Positions 17,310 to 26,087 are shown, numbered from the stretch's first letter. The stretch: DNA of 64,000 nt from Myroides sp. 1354 (GCF_030324495.1 NZ_JACAGN010000007.1:142761-206760), one strand, 5' to 3'. Program-made: numbers and translations. Notes: generated by a model from the letters alone, not told the origin.

Positions 17310-17461
17310 ATTAGCCAGCAACCACGTACGTTGATTTGTTATCAGTCACCCTCATTTGTAATCAGGATTTATGCTGATTGGTTACATCGTTAACGATACA
17401 GGTAACCAGCTGGCTAACCATATACAAAGGAAGTAAAAGCAGTCCCAATTTTAATCAGGGT

Positions 17462-17495
17462 GGCATTCAGTGGCATCATTTGGCGTTCATTGTCG
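17462..17495. repeat. TTTGGCGT dispersed element repeat, copy 3
   Basis: Reads GGCATTCAGTGGCATCA then TTTGGCGTTCATTGTCG. Closest to copy 2. It lies in the divergent control region of DUF3408 and mobA. Confidence 0.5.
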
Positions 17496-17589
17496 TCGTT
17501 ATAAATAGCTATTATTCAAATAGTCTTACCGAAATTTGTAATGGAAGCTATGGGTTTTTCCTACTAACTCCAATCCGTTTGCAAAACGG

Positions 17590-17700
17590 ATTTTCTGAAC
17601 CCCTGTTCAGAGCAAGTTATCTCTTGAGGTCCTCGAAATAAATTTCCGTACCTCAAGAGCACTTGCCCTTGCAGGGGGCTGGAAACGGCTCCGAAGTCGC
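17590..17700 (+). other. Candidate origin of transfer (oriT)
   Basis: Long interrupted arms occur at 17,612-17,630 (containing CTCTTGAGGT) and 17,650-17,666 (ACCTCAAGAG with flanking ACTTGC/GCAAGT). CTGAAC/GTTCAG lies at 17,595-17,610, and GCCC/GGGGC just downstream. The block ends about 30 nt before mobA, whose product should bind here. Sequence symmetry and position support the call; the nick site is not assigned. Confidence 0.5.
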
Positions 17701-17731
17701 CCGTTTGTTTAAAAATTAAAATGGATTTATT

Positions 17732-18166
17732 ATGGAAGAGAAAAACAGAAATCAGATTAAAAAGGCAGGAAGAAAACCGAAGATTGACCCTGCGGTACAT
17801 CGGTATTCCTTCAACCTCAATGATGAGGATAACGCCAAGTTTCTTGCCCTCTTTGACCAGTCGGGAATGAAAATAACGGCACATTTTATTACAGCTTGCA
17901 TCTTTCAGAAGACGGTAAAGACCGTCAAAATTGATATAGATGCCATAGAATATCACGAAAAACTGACCCGATTTTTTAGCCAATTTCGAGCAATCGGAAC
18001 AAATTACAATCAAATTGTGAAGATATTGTACCGCAATTTTTCAGAGAAAAAAGCAGGAACATACCTTTTTAAATTGGAAAAAGAAACCATAGAATTGGTA
18101 AAAATCACGAAAGAAGTCATCCGTTTGACACAGGAATTTGAAGAGAAGTATCTGAAAAAAGAGTAA
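17732..18166 (+). CDS. mobA: Mobilization protein MobA-like (relaxosome accessory)
   Basis: The 144-residue protein has a ribbon-helix-helix-like N-terminal half (AGRKPKIDPAVHRYSFNLNDEDNAKFLALFDQSGMKITAHFITACIF) and a MobC-type segment FSQFRAIGTNYNQIVKILYRNFSEKKA. In Bacteroides-type elements such proteins bind oriT and help the relaxase. The relaxase gene follows after 4 nt. Naming of mobA/mobB varies between elements. Confidence 0.8.
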   Translation: MEEKNRNQIKKAGRKPKIDPAVHRYSFNLNDEDNAKFLALFDQSGMKITAHFITACIFQKTVKTVKIDIDAIEYHEKLTRFFSQFRAIGTNYNQIVKILYRNFSEKKAGTYLFKLEKETIELVKITKEVIRLTQEFEEKYLKKE

Positions 18167-18170
18167 AAAT

Positions 18171-19436
18171 ATGATTGCAAAAATTGGAAAGGGAAGCAAT
18201 ATGTACGGAGCAATTCTTTACAATCAGCAGAAAGTGGACAAGGAAAACGGAACGGTTTTGTTACTGAACAAGATACCCGACACGGTGGACGGCAGGTATT
18301 CTGTAGCCTATTTTAATAAATGCTTTGAGCCGTATCTGTCTGCAAATATTAAAACTGAAAAGACGGTACGTCATATATCGCTGAACCCAGATCCTGCGGA
18401 TAAGGTCAGTGATGAACAGTTTATGGAAATGGCACAGGAGTATATGGAGCGTATGGGCTACGGCAATCAGCCATATATTGTTTTCAAGCATACGGATATT
18501 GACAGAATGCATATACACATTGTTTCGACTTGTGTAGCTATTGACGGAAAGAAAATCCCCGATGATTACGATCATCCACGCTCAATGGCTATTTGTCGGG
18601 ATTTGGAAACAAAATACAATCTGCAAAAGGCAACTGAACAGGAGCACAAACAATCCAACAAAGTTTTCAAACCTGTAGATTACCATAAAGGCGACATCAA
18701 AAGTCAGATTGCTTCGGTAGTACGGTATTTGCCAAAGCATTATAGCTTTACGTCTATGGGTAGCTACAATGCGTTACTTTCTCTTTTCAATATCACAGCA
18801 GAAGAAGTCAAAGGCGAACGGAACGGACAACCTGTAAACGGATTGGTCTATGTTGCATTGGATGAAAACGGCAACAAGGCAAGCAATCCATTTAAAGCAT
18901 CACTTTTCGGGAAAGATGCAGGCGTTGCACAACTGCAAAAACACTTTGAGCAGTCTAAAGAGAAAATGAAAACCACGCCTATAAGGTCTGTCCTAAAGAA
19001 TACCATTGAATTGGCTATACACACCACAAACAATGAAATAGAATTTAAAAAGCAATTGACTGAACAAGGAATTAATACGGTTGTGAGACGTAATAATGAA
19101 GGGCGAATTTACGGGATGACCTTCATCGATCACGAAGGTCGTACCGTTTGGAACGGCTCACAATTAGACAGAAACCTCTCAGCAAATGCATTCAATGATT
19201 GGTGGAACAACGGAAACAAGCCAGAACCAAAGATACAGGACAGTCCTGTTTCCAATACAAATACATTGGAAAATCTGCCAACAACAGACTTTTTTGAATT
19301 TATCTCACAGGAACATTCTTCTAATTCTGATTTAGGATTATTTAACCTGCTATCTGATGCACAGGGCGAAGATTATGAAGAAGAACAATTTGCTAATAAG
19401 ATGAGGAAGAAAAAGAAAAGAGGAAGAAAATGGTAA
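18171..19436 (+). CDS. mobB: Relaxase / mobilization nuclease (MobB-like)
   Basis: The 421-residue relaxase nicks oriT and pilots the strand into the recipient. The N-terminal catalytic region contains a possible nucleophilic Tyr in MYGAILYNQQKV (residues 11-22), VRHISLNPDP, and the metal-binding motif DIDRMHIHIVST (His-x-His, about residues 106-117). The C-terminal ~150 residues are variable, ending in a basic tail (KKKKRGRKW). No TraG-like coupling protein follows, so conjugative functions must come from another element. Confidence 0.88.
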   Translation: MIAKIGKGSNMYGAILYNQQKVDKENGTVLLLNKIPDTVDGRYSVAYFNKCFEPYLSANIKTEKTVRHISLNPDPADKVSDEQFMEMAQEYMERMGYGNQPYIVFKHTDIDRMHIHIVSTCVAIDGKKIPDDYDHPRSMAICRDLETKYNLQKATEQEHKQSNKVFKPVDYHKGDIKSQIASVVRYLPKHYSFTSMGSYNALLSLFNITAEEVKGERNGQPVNGLVYVALDENGNKASNPFKASLFGKDAGVAQLQKHFEQSKEKMKTTPIRSVLKNTIELAIHTTNNEIEFKKQLTEQGINTVVRRNNEGRIYGMTFIDHEGRTVWNGSQLDRNLSANAFNDWWNNGNKPEPKIQDSPVSNTNTLENLPTTDFFEFISQEHSSNSDLGLFNLLSDAQGEDYEEEQFANKMRKKKKRGRKW

Positions 19437-19604
19437 CAGATGTTATCATTGACAATAAATAAATTTTCAAACAAGCTATAAAGCAAGTTTACAATTTAAA
19501 TAACCATCATTTTTATAGCAAGCTTAATGTTTAGAATCTAAAAGTTTACTATTTTAGTGGATTCTTAAGGATAAAAAATCCCTAATCAAATAACGCTTAT
19601 TTCA

Positions 19605-21161
19605 ATGTCAGAAGAACAAAAGAAAATATTAGAGCAACAGCTCTGGAATATCGCCAATACATTACGTGGGAAAATGAATGCTGATGAATTCCGAGATTAT
19701 ATTTTGGGATTTATTTTTTATAAATATTTGGCGGAGAAAATGGAAATCTATGCTAATTCTATTTTAGAAGAAGATAACATCCAATTCAGAAATATTGACG
19801 AAACTTCTGCCGAAGGCTTAGAATATATTAATGCTATTCGTGAAGAAGCACTGGAAACATTGGGGTATTTTCTAAAACCTTCTGAATTATTTAGTGAAAT
19901 AGCTAAACGAGGGAATAGCGATACCAATGCATTTATATTAGAAGATTTACAAAAAATACTGACGAATATTCAGCTGAGTACAATGGGAACTCAAAGTGAA
20001 GAAGACTTTGATAACCTGTTTGAAGATATGGATCTTAATAGTACTAAACTAGGTAAGACAGCTGACGCAAGAAATGAAATCATCGTTAAAGTGTTGACCC
20101 ATTTGGATGAAATTGATTTCAAATTAGAACATACCGAATTAGATGTATTAGGTGATGCATATGAATACTTGATTGGTCAGTTTGCCAGCGGTGCAGGAAA
20201 AAAAGCGGGCGAATTCTACACCCCTCAAGAAGTATCTAAAATTCTCGCAAAGATCGTTACGACTGGTAAAAACCGTTTAAAATCGGTATATGACCCAACC
20301 TGTGGTTCAGGTTCATTATTACTGCGTGTAGCAAGAGAAGTAAAAGACGTCAATAATTTCTATGGACAAGAAATGAATCGGACAACGTACAATCTTGCCC
20401 GAATGAATATGATATTGCACGGCGTACATTATCTGAAATTTGATATCAAACAGGAAGACACTTTAGAACATCCTCAACACGAAGGTTTGTTAGCAGAAGC
20501 CATTGTAGCAAATCCACCATTTTCAGCCAACTGGAGTGCTAATCCTCTGCATCTTAGTAATGAACGTTTTAGTCAATACGGTAAATTAGCCCCTGCAAGC
20601 AAAGCAGATTTTGCCTTTGTACAACACATGATTCATCATCTTGCTGAAAACGGAACAATGGCTATTGTATTGCCACACGGTGTCTTGTTTAGAGGTTCGG
20701 CAGAATTACATATTCGAAAATATCTTATTGAACATAAAAATTATTTAGATGCTGTAATTGGTTTACCTGCCAATATTTTTTACGGAACTGGTATTCCGAC
20801 TTGTATTTTGGTGTTTAAGAAATGTAAGGAAGATCCTGACCATATCCTATTTATTGATGCAAGTAAAGAATTCGAGAAAGTTAAGAACCAAAATATGTTA
20901 CGTGAAGAGCATATCAATAAGATTGTGGAAACTTATCGTAATAGAACCGAAATTGAGAAATACAGTCATTTGGCTACTTTACAAGAAGTTGCAGAAAATG
21001 ACTATAATCTTAATATACCTCGTTATGTAGATACTTTCGAAGCTGAAGAAGAAATCGATATCCAAGTTGTAATGCAGGAAATTAAATCTTTGGAAGCCAA
21101 GCGAGGGGAATTGGACAAAGAAATTGATGTGTATTTCAAAGAATTGGGACTTGTTTTTTAA
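19605..21161 (+). CDS. hsdM: Type I restriction-modification system, methyltransferase subunit
   Basis: HsdM methylates adenine in the HsdS-specified site and forms the M2S core. The 518-residue protein has the N-terminal helical domain (QQLWNIANTLRGKMNADEFRDYILGFIFYKYLAEKM), the AdoMet motif DPTCGSGSLLLR at about residues 230-241 and the catalytic NPPF (ANPPFSANW, about 305). It is full length. It heads a locus that continues with a DUF3800 gene, an unknown gene and the hsdS cassettes; hsdR lies beyond the invertible region. Confidence 0.96.
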   Translation: MSEEQKKILEQQLWNIANTLRGKMNADEFRDYILGFIFYKYLAEKMEIYANSILEEDNIQFRNIDETSAEGLEYINAIREEALETLGYFLKPSELFSEIAKRGNSDTNAFILEDLQKILTNIQLSTMGTQSEEDFDNLFEDMDLNSTKLGKTADARNEIIVKVLTHLDEIDFKLEHTELDVLGDAYEYLIGQFASGAGKKAGEFYTPQEVSKILAKIVTTGKNRLKSVYDPTCGSGSLLLRVAREVKDVNNFYGQEMNRTTYNLARMNMILHGVHYLKFDIKQEDTLEHPQHEGLLAEAIVANPPFSANWSANPLHLSNERFSQYGKLAPASKADFAFVQHMIHHLAENGTMAIVLPHGVLFRGSAELHIRKYLIEHKNYLDAVIGLPANIFYGTGIPTCILVFKKCKEDPDHILFIDASKEFEKVKNQNMLREEHINKIVETYRNRTEIEKYSHLATLQEVAENDYNLNIPRYVDTFEAEEEIDIQVVMQEIKSLEAKRGELDKEIDVYFKELGLVF

Positions 21162-21170
21162 TTTTTTATA

Positions 21171-21917
21171 ATGAAGCCAACAATCAATATATATTGCGAT
21201 GAAAGTTGTCATTTACAGAATGACAAAGAGCCTGTTATGGTTATCGGGGCTGTTTATTGTCCGATTGAAAAGAAGGAAGAAATTTTTGAAAGATTGTATA
21301 GTTTTAAACTCAAACACAACCTAATTCCTAAAAATAAAAAGAATGATAATGAAAATCGAACTTATTATGAACTTAAATGGAACAAAGTTTCAAAATCAAA
21401 AATTGAGTATTACAAAGATGTAATCAATTATTTTTTTGATGATGATGACTTGCAATTTAGGGTGCTTGTAGTATCTAATAAATCTGCAATAGATTATGAA
21501 AAGTTCAGTCATACACACGATACATTTTACTATAAAATGTATTTTGGAATGTTGAAAGCTATCTTGAATCCTGAAAACTCTCATCATATTTACATAGACA
21601 TTAAAGATACCAGAAGTAAAGAAAAGGTTCATAAACTGGAACAGGTTTTAAGGAATGACAAATACGACTATTCTAAAGAAATTATTAAAAAAGTACAACA
21701 GGTAAGATCTCACGAAGTAGAAATTTTGCAATTGGCAGATTTATTAGTGGGTGCTACTGCTTATGTAAATAGAGGATTATCAGATAGTAAAACTAAAAAT
21801 GAATTAATCAATCTCATTAAACATCGCTCTAAATATTCTTTAACAAAATCTACTTTATTGAAAGAGCGAAAGTTCAATGTTTTTATTTGGGAACCACAAA
21901 AACCATATTTTGTATGA
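21171..21917 (+). CDS. DUF3800 protein inside the RM operon
   Basis: The 248-residue protein starts with the DUF3800 pattern NIYCDESCHLQNDKEPVMVIGAVYCP (acidic D-E after a beta strand) and has a later HEVEILQLADLLVGATAY region. The family is thought to have an RNase H-like fold with conserved acids, but its activity is unproven. It lies 9 nt after hsdM and overlaps the next gene (ATGA), so it is co-transcribed with the RM genes. An accessory defence effector is plausible. Confidence 0.75.
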   Translation: MKPTINIYCDESCHLQNDKEPVMVIGAVYCPIEKKEEIFERLYSFKLKHNLIPKNKKNDNENRTYYELKWNKVSKSKIEYYKDVINYFFDDDDLQFRVLVVSNKSAIDYEKFSHTHDTFYYKMYFGMLKAILNPENSHHIYIDIKDTRSKEKVHKLEQVLRNDKYDYSKEIIKKVQQVRSHEVEILQLADLLVGATAYVNRGLSDSKTKNELINLIKHRSKYSLTKSTLLKERKFNVFIWEPQKPYFV

Positions 21918-22399
21918 GTTTAGTGTTTCCTGCATTGATATCTTTTGGCGAATATGGCGGAGTTTTTTCTACATATTTTGACGCTGTTTATTCGGTTTTT
22001 CATAACGATTTTATCAAAGCACAGCCTATTTATGAAGGTCTAAAAGTATCTGTTAGAAAATATCCGGAAGTGGACGGAATGCATCGTACATTTTATCACA
22101 TTACGCACCAAGGAGAAGACGAAGCTAATAGGCAACCTGATGTTAGAAGAATGGAGCGGATACGTTTTCCAAAGTTTGTTATAGAAAACTTTGAACACGA
22201 GGAAATTCTCATCTGGAAAAATGTAAGAGGGAAAGATGAACGTATTGTTTTGTTCAATGAAATCGAAAATTATATTGTGATTTTAACCGACAGAGGAGAA
22301 TATTATATGTTCATAACGGCTTACTATATTGAAACAGAACATAGAAAAAGGAAGTTGTTAAAAGAATACGAAACGTATATAAAAGCCAAAACCGCTTAG
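21914..22399 (+). CDS. Unknown protein coupled to the DUF3800 gene
   Basis: A 161-residue protein starting MSLVFPALISFGEYG; the ATG overlaps the DUF3800 stop. I do not recognise it firmly. The second half reads RMERIRFPKFVIENFEHEEILIWKNVRGKDERIVLF, then ENYIVILTDRGEYYMFITAYYIETEHRKRKLLKEYE. That resembles small Barnase/EndoU/ColE5/RelE-fold nucleases of the PBECR type (W-x-N, then YYMFITAYYIE-x-x-H-R). If so it is an RNase-like toxin or effector; this is a pattern-based guess. Confidence 0.5.
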   Translation: MSLVFPALISFGEYGGVFSTYFDAVYSVFHNDFIKAQPIYEGLKVSVRKYPEVDGMHRTFYHITHQGEDEANRQPDVRRMERIRFPKFVIENFEHEEILIWKNVRGKDERIVLFNEIENYIVILTDRGEYYMFITAYYIETEHRKRKLLKEYETYIKAKTA

Positions 22400-22537
22400 C
22401 GGAACTAAACGGCTTCTTATACTCCTTTAACACTTACATTCAATAAAGAAATGGTTACTGAGCTGTTGCAAAGGTACAAAATAAAAATAAAAAAGCAAAT
22501 AGATTAAATCCCTAATGCTGAATAAGAAGATAATACG

Positions 22538-23764
22538 ATGACCAAGATACAAAAAGATAATAAAAATGTGGCTAAGTTCCCAAATTTGAGATTTCCAGAG
22601 TTTACCGAAGAGTGGGAAACTAAGAAGTTGGGGGAAATCGGAGAAATCGTTAATGGATTAACATATAGTCCAAATGACATCGCTGAAAATGGTGTGCTAG
22701 TTCTTAGATCATCTAATGTTCAAAATAGAAGTTTGGCTTTTGATGATAATGTTTATGTAAGAACAGATAATTATAATCCTGTTCAAGAAAACGACATTTT
22801 AATTTGTGTTAGGAATGGTAGTAAAAATTTAATTGGTAAAAATGCACTAATTAATAAGGAAAACGAAGGGGTTGCTTTTGGAGCTTTTATGTCGATTTAT
22901 AGAAGCTCTTTTAATACGTTCCTATTTCATTGGTTTGATACAAATGAATACAAGGAAATTGTATATAAAAATTTAGGAGCAACGATTAATTCAATAAACG
23001 GAAGTGATTTAAGAAAATTTAAAGTTCCATTTCCTTCTATAGAAGAACAAAAAAAATTGGCATCTTTTCTATCAATTGTTGACGAACGTATTCAAACCCA
23101 AAACAAAATAATTGAGGAGTTGAAATTATTAAAGATTACGATTAGTAAGAAATTATTCTCACGTCAATTGAGGTTTAAAAATGGAAACAATGAAAACTAT
23201 ATAGATTGGAATACTAAAAAGTTGGGAGAGGTTACAACTCTTGTAAATAAGAGAAATAAAAATAACGAAAAGCTTCCTGTTTATTCTATAAATAACAAAT
23301 TAGGATTCGTTCCGCAAAGTGAGCAATTCGAGGGAGTTGATAGCGAAGATAGAGGCTACGATATTAAATTATACAAAATAATTAACAAGAACACCTTTGC
23401 CTATAATCCAGCAAGAATTAATGTGGGGTCTATTGGCTATAGTGAAAACTTAGAGAATATTATTATCAGTTCATTGTATGTTTGTTTTAAAACAGATAAC
23501 ACCGTAAATGACAACTTTCTATATCAATATCTAAAGACAGATTTTTTTAATAGAGAAGTTTTAAGAAATGTTGAAGGGGGAGTAAGAGATTATCTTTTCT
23601 ACGACAATTTTGCGAGAATTAAATTTGATTTACCTTGTATTGAAGAGCAAAAAAAGATTGCTGATTACCTTTCATCTATAGATTCAAAGATTGATATTGA
23701 AAGCCAACTATTGCATAAATTTGAAAAACAAAAGAGATACTTGTTAGCTAATTTATTTATATAA
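22538..23764 (+). CDS. hsdS: Type I RM specificity subunit, expressed copy (cassette A)
   Basis: The 408-residue HsdS determines the target site. TRD1 spans about residues 1-185 (starting NLRFPEFTEEWETKKLGEIGEI), followed by the first conserved helix (EEQKKLASFLSIVDERIQTQNKIIEELKLLK), TRD2 from about 205, and the second helix ending KRYLLANLFI. It is the only cassette here with a start codon. Segments of its 5' end (22,572-22,640), first conserved helix (23,090-23,114) and helix/TRD2 boundary (23,134-23,143) recur inverted in the silent cassettes, so inversion can replace TRD1, TRD2 or both. Confidence 0.93.
   Translation: MTKIQKDNKNVAKFPNLRFPEFTEEWETKKLGEIGEIVNGLTYSPNDIAENGVLVLRSSNVQNRSLAFDDNVYVRTDNYNPVQENDILICVRNGSKNLIGKNALINKENEGVAFGAFMSIYRSSFNTFLFHWFDTNEYKEIVYKNLGATINSINGSDLRKFKVPFPSIEEQKKLASFLSIVDERIQTQNKIIEELKLLKITISKKLFSRQLRFKNGNNENYIDWNTKKLGEVTTLVNKRNKNNEKLPVYSINNKLGFVPQSEQFEGVDSEDRGYDIKLYKIINKNTFAYNPARINVGSIGYSENLENIIISSLYVCFKTDNTVNDNFLYQYLKTDFFNREVLRNVEGGVRDYLFYDNFARIKFDLPCIEEQKKIADYLSSIDSKIDIESQLLHKFEKQKRYLLANLFI
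22572..22640 (+). repeat. Long inverted repeat of the hsdS shufflon, left arm
   Basis: About 68 bp, with only a few mismatches to the reverse complement of 25,951-26,019; 25 bp at one end (22,572-22,596) are identical. It encodes KFPNLRFPEFTEEWETKKLG in both copies. Recombination here would flip the whole 3.4-kb cassette block and swap TRD1. Confidence 0.85.
23090..23114 (+). repeat. 25-bp inverted repeat in the first conserved helix of hsdS
   Basis: Exact inverted copy of 25,486-25,510, encoding IQTQNKII in both cassettes A and D. Recombination here would keep TRD1 and exchange TRD2. Confidence 0.8.
23134..23143 (+). repeat. Short inverted repeat at the TRD2 boundary (A/B)
   Basis: GATTACGATT occurs inverted at 24,300-24,309, exactly where silent cassette B begins its homologous reading frame (ITI in both). 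It is a candidate crossover for replacing TRD2 of A by that of B, although only 10 bp long. Confidence 0.5.
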
Positions 23765-23784
23765 ATAAATTAGCTAACAAGTAT
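23737..23784. repeat. Perfect 48-bp palindrome joining hsdS cassettes A and B
   Basis: The 3' ends of cassettes A (plus) and B (minus) meet here as two exact 24-nt reverse complements with no spacer. Both encode YLLANLFI and their stop codons overlap. Confidence 0.9.
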
Positions 23785-24309
23785 TGTTTCTGCTTAAGTA
23801 ATAGCGTATGAATTTCAAATTCAGTTTTTATTTTATCGTCAATACTTGCTAGAAAATCTGCAACATATGTTTGTTGAATATAATTTGGTAATTGCATTTC
23901 CATAGTCTCAATTTCGGAGATATAATGCCGTTTGTGTTCATTTGATGATAGATTTAAAAATGACAAATACTCAAATATAAATTTTAGGTTCACGTTTGAT
24001 TTCGCTGTCAGTACTTTAATTGCTGAAGATTTTACTTTGAATGGAAAATTAACAAACTTTATATCCATTGTAAAATCATCGAAAATGATACATTGACCTT
24101 TGTCATAAACACCAAATTCTTCATCGGTATATCCTAATATAAAAGCTTTATTTGCAGTTAGAACTGGAAGTAACGAAATATCAGATGAATAATCCGTATT
24201 TGTTACCAAATATTTAGTTGGCTGTTCATAGGTTAAAGTATCCTTAACTTGAACATATTCATTTTCTTGATTAAGAATTCGTTCGTATAGTTGATAGCGA
24301 ATCGTAATC
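23757..24309 (-). pseudogene. Silent hsdS half-cassette B (TRD2 type b)
   Basis: About 184 codons with no start codon in HsdS context, encoding one target-recognition domain and the second conserved helix (ADFLASIDDKIKTEFEIHTLLLKQKQYLLANLFI). It faces cassette A and would be expressed only after inversion fuses it behind TRD1 of A at the GATTACGATT repeats. It is storage for a specificity domain rather than a decayed gene. Confidence 0.8.
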
Positions 24310-24315
24310 ACATAG

Positions 24316-24939
24316 GAAATAAAATCCTTAATTAAAGGGCTAAGTGAAAAGCTGTTTTCTCAGAAAATTAGATTTAAAGGTTTTATGAGAGAATGGGAAT
24401 TGAAGAGTTTGGGAGAAATAGGAGAAATAATTACAGGAAAAACACCCAGTACTAAAGATTTAGATTTATGGAATGGAGATATTCAATTTGTAACACCAAC
24501 AGACATAACAGAGAATAAATATCAACATTCAACGGAACGGACAATTAAGAAGGCTGATAACCTAAAAATTCTTCCTCAAAAGAGCATAATGTTTACTTGT
24601 ATTGCTTCAATTGGAAAAATGAGTTTATCTCTAAACCCTTGTGTAACAAATCAACAAATAAATTCTGTAATACCTCATTCTTGTTTTGATAGTGAGTTTC
24701 TATTTTATGCAATTAAAAATATTTCTGATTATATTAAGTCAACCCAAAGTTCATCAACTCTACCAATTATAAATAAAACTGAATTTTCGAAGTTTAAAAT
24801 CTTAATTCCATCTATAGACGAACAAACCAAAATCTCCATATTCTTGTCTTCGATAGATGCAAAAATTGAAACCGAGAAAAGTATTTTAGATAAATACCAT
24901 TGTCAAAAACAATATCTGTTGCAGAACCTATTTATATAA
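24316..24939 (+). pseudogene. Silent hsdS half-cassette C (TRD2 type c)
   Basis: The frame opens after a TAG at 24,313 and has no proper start: EIKSLIKGLSEKLFSQKIRFKGFMREWELKSLGEIGEI... The first ~25 codons are homologous to the inter-TRD region of cassettes A and D. A TRD follows with a final helix IFLSSIDAKIETEKSILDKYHCQKQYLLQNLFI. An internal ATG at 24,385 would make a half-HsdS. It can recombine with cassette D through a 16-bp exact inverted repeat (24,326-24,341 with 25,458-25,473). Confidence 0.78.
24326..24341 (+). repeat. 16-bp inverted repeat between hsdS cassettes C and D
   Basis: CCTTAATTAAAGGGCT is exactly inverted at 25,458-25,473. It encodes LIKGL in both cassettes and is a candidate crossover site for TRD2 exchange. 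Confidence 0.7.
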
Positions 24940-24955
24940 ACAGGTTCTGCAACAG
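24916..24955. repeat. 40-bp near-perfect palindrome joining hsdS cassettes C and D
   Basis: Fourteen-nt arms CTGTTGCAGAACCT / AGGTTCTGCAACAG plus an A/T core with one mismatched pair. Both 3' ends encode LLQNLFI and their stop codons overlap. It may also act as a bidirectional terminator. Confidence 0.85.
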
Positions 24956-25457
24956 GTTCTTTTTTTGTATCTCATATTTTTTTAATAACGTCTTTTCAAT
25001 CTTTATTTTCTCATCAATTGATGATAGTAATTTCTCAATTTTACCTTGTTCATCAAGTGATGGACAAAAAATTAATGATTCTCCATAATCTTTGAAATAG
25101 ATATGTGGAATCCCAGAGCCAACTTTGTATTTCTCAAAGTTAAAAAATTTTAAACAGAAAAAAATATACTTCAAATTAACATCTGGTTTTACAGTTAAAT
25201 AGTTCAAAGTACCAATAACCGAAAACTTATCCGATGCGTATTGAACCTTTCCAACTCCAGAACCATCTTTTATTATTAAAACGGCATCTTCATTAATTTG
25301 TGGATTTTCCGTAAATGCAATAACACCTGTAGCTCCATAAACTGGATAAACTCCATTTTTATCAATTACATTCGATTCTGTTAATGATGATGAATAACAA
25401 GAGACGCAATCACTTAATTTTTTATTCGGCACTTGCTTTAGAATTAGTTTCTGACAA

Positions 25458-25510
25458 AGCCCTTTAATTAAGGTTTCTAATTGTCCAATTATTTTGTTTT
25501 GGGTTTGAAT
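25458..25510 (-). repeat. Inverted-repeat partners in hsdS cassette D centre
   Basis: Contains the 16-bp partner of 24,326-24,341 (at 25,458-25,473) and the 25-bp partner of 23,090-23,114 (at 25,486-25,510). Confidence 0.75.
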
Positions 25511-25950
25511 TCTTTTGTCAACAAGCGACAGAAATGTTGAGATTTTTTCCTGTTCTTGGATTGAAGGAGAACTAAATTTTGTTGATTTCAGAACATTATT
25601 ATACAACCGTTGAATTGTTCCACCTTCCGTATTGTATTTCACTATTTGTAGAATATAATACAAAAATTCATTTGTGATATTTTTATTATCATTATCAATC
25701 CAAACAATATTAGAATCTTGAAAGTAAGCGTCGTTTCCATCATAGACAACTGTTCTCCCGATTGTTCCTGCCGCAGAAATTAAAATATCTCCTTTTTTAG
25801 GAAATGAAAATCGCTTTCTATAATCCAAATATAATTCCTTTGAAATAAATGCATCAGCTTCTTTTCCAAATGAACCAATTTTAAAAAATGGAATATCACC
25901 CATTGGTTCAGTTTCATCATTAAAGATTCTTCTACACATTTTCACATCAC

Positions 25951-26019
25951 CAATCTCCCCCAACTTCTTAGTTTCCCACTCCTCAGTAAACTCAGGAAAT
26001 CTCAAATTTGGGAACTTAG
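25951..26019 (-). repeat. Long inverted repeat of the hsdS shufflon, right arm
   Basis: Reverse-complement partner of 22,572-22,640, with few mismatches, in the 5' part of silent cassette D. Confidence 0.85.
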
Positions 26020-26087
26020 TTCCAAATCCATCTGGGGGATAAAGTGTCCTTAATTGCTTTCCTTTGAGATTTTAAAAAAATAATATA

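Larger units (their letters stand above)
17193..17731. other. Inverted-repeat-rich intergenic region of the mobilization locus
   Basis: This 540-base region between divergent DUF3408 and mobA genes has no gene but many dyads. There is a perfect 18-bp hairpin at 17,268-17,309, TTAGCCAGC/GCTGGCTAA and GGTTAC/GTAACC pairs around 17,311-17,418, an element repeat at 17,462, and nested hairpins from 17,570 to 17,700. It is the natural place for oriT. Confidence 0.7.
24932..26071 (-). pseudogene. Silent full-length hsdS cassette D (TRD1 type b + TRD2 type d)
   Basis: The minus-strand frame is open from 26,071 but has no ATG: NLKGKQLRTLYPPDGFGTKFPNLRFPEFTEEWETKKLGEIGDVKM... It contains two TRDs, the central helix (STFLSLVDKRIQTQNKIIGQLETLIKGL) and the end LLQNLFI. 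Its 5' end is an inverted copy of the expressed gene, so inversion of the block would put it behind the start codon of the expressed copy. The shufflon recombinase gene begins just beyond its 5' end on the other strand. Confidence 0.85.

Noticed and set aside
23757..24311. Reading the minus-strand frame as a stand-alone gene
   Set aside because: It has only a non-ATG start and begins in the middle of HsdS architecture; it is better explained as a silent TRD cassette.
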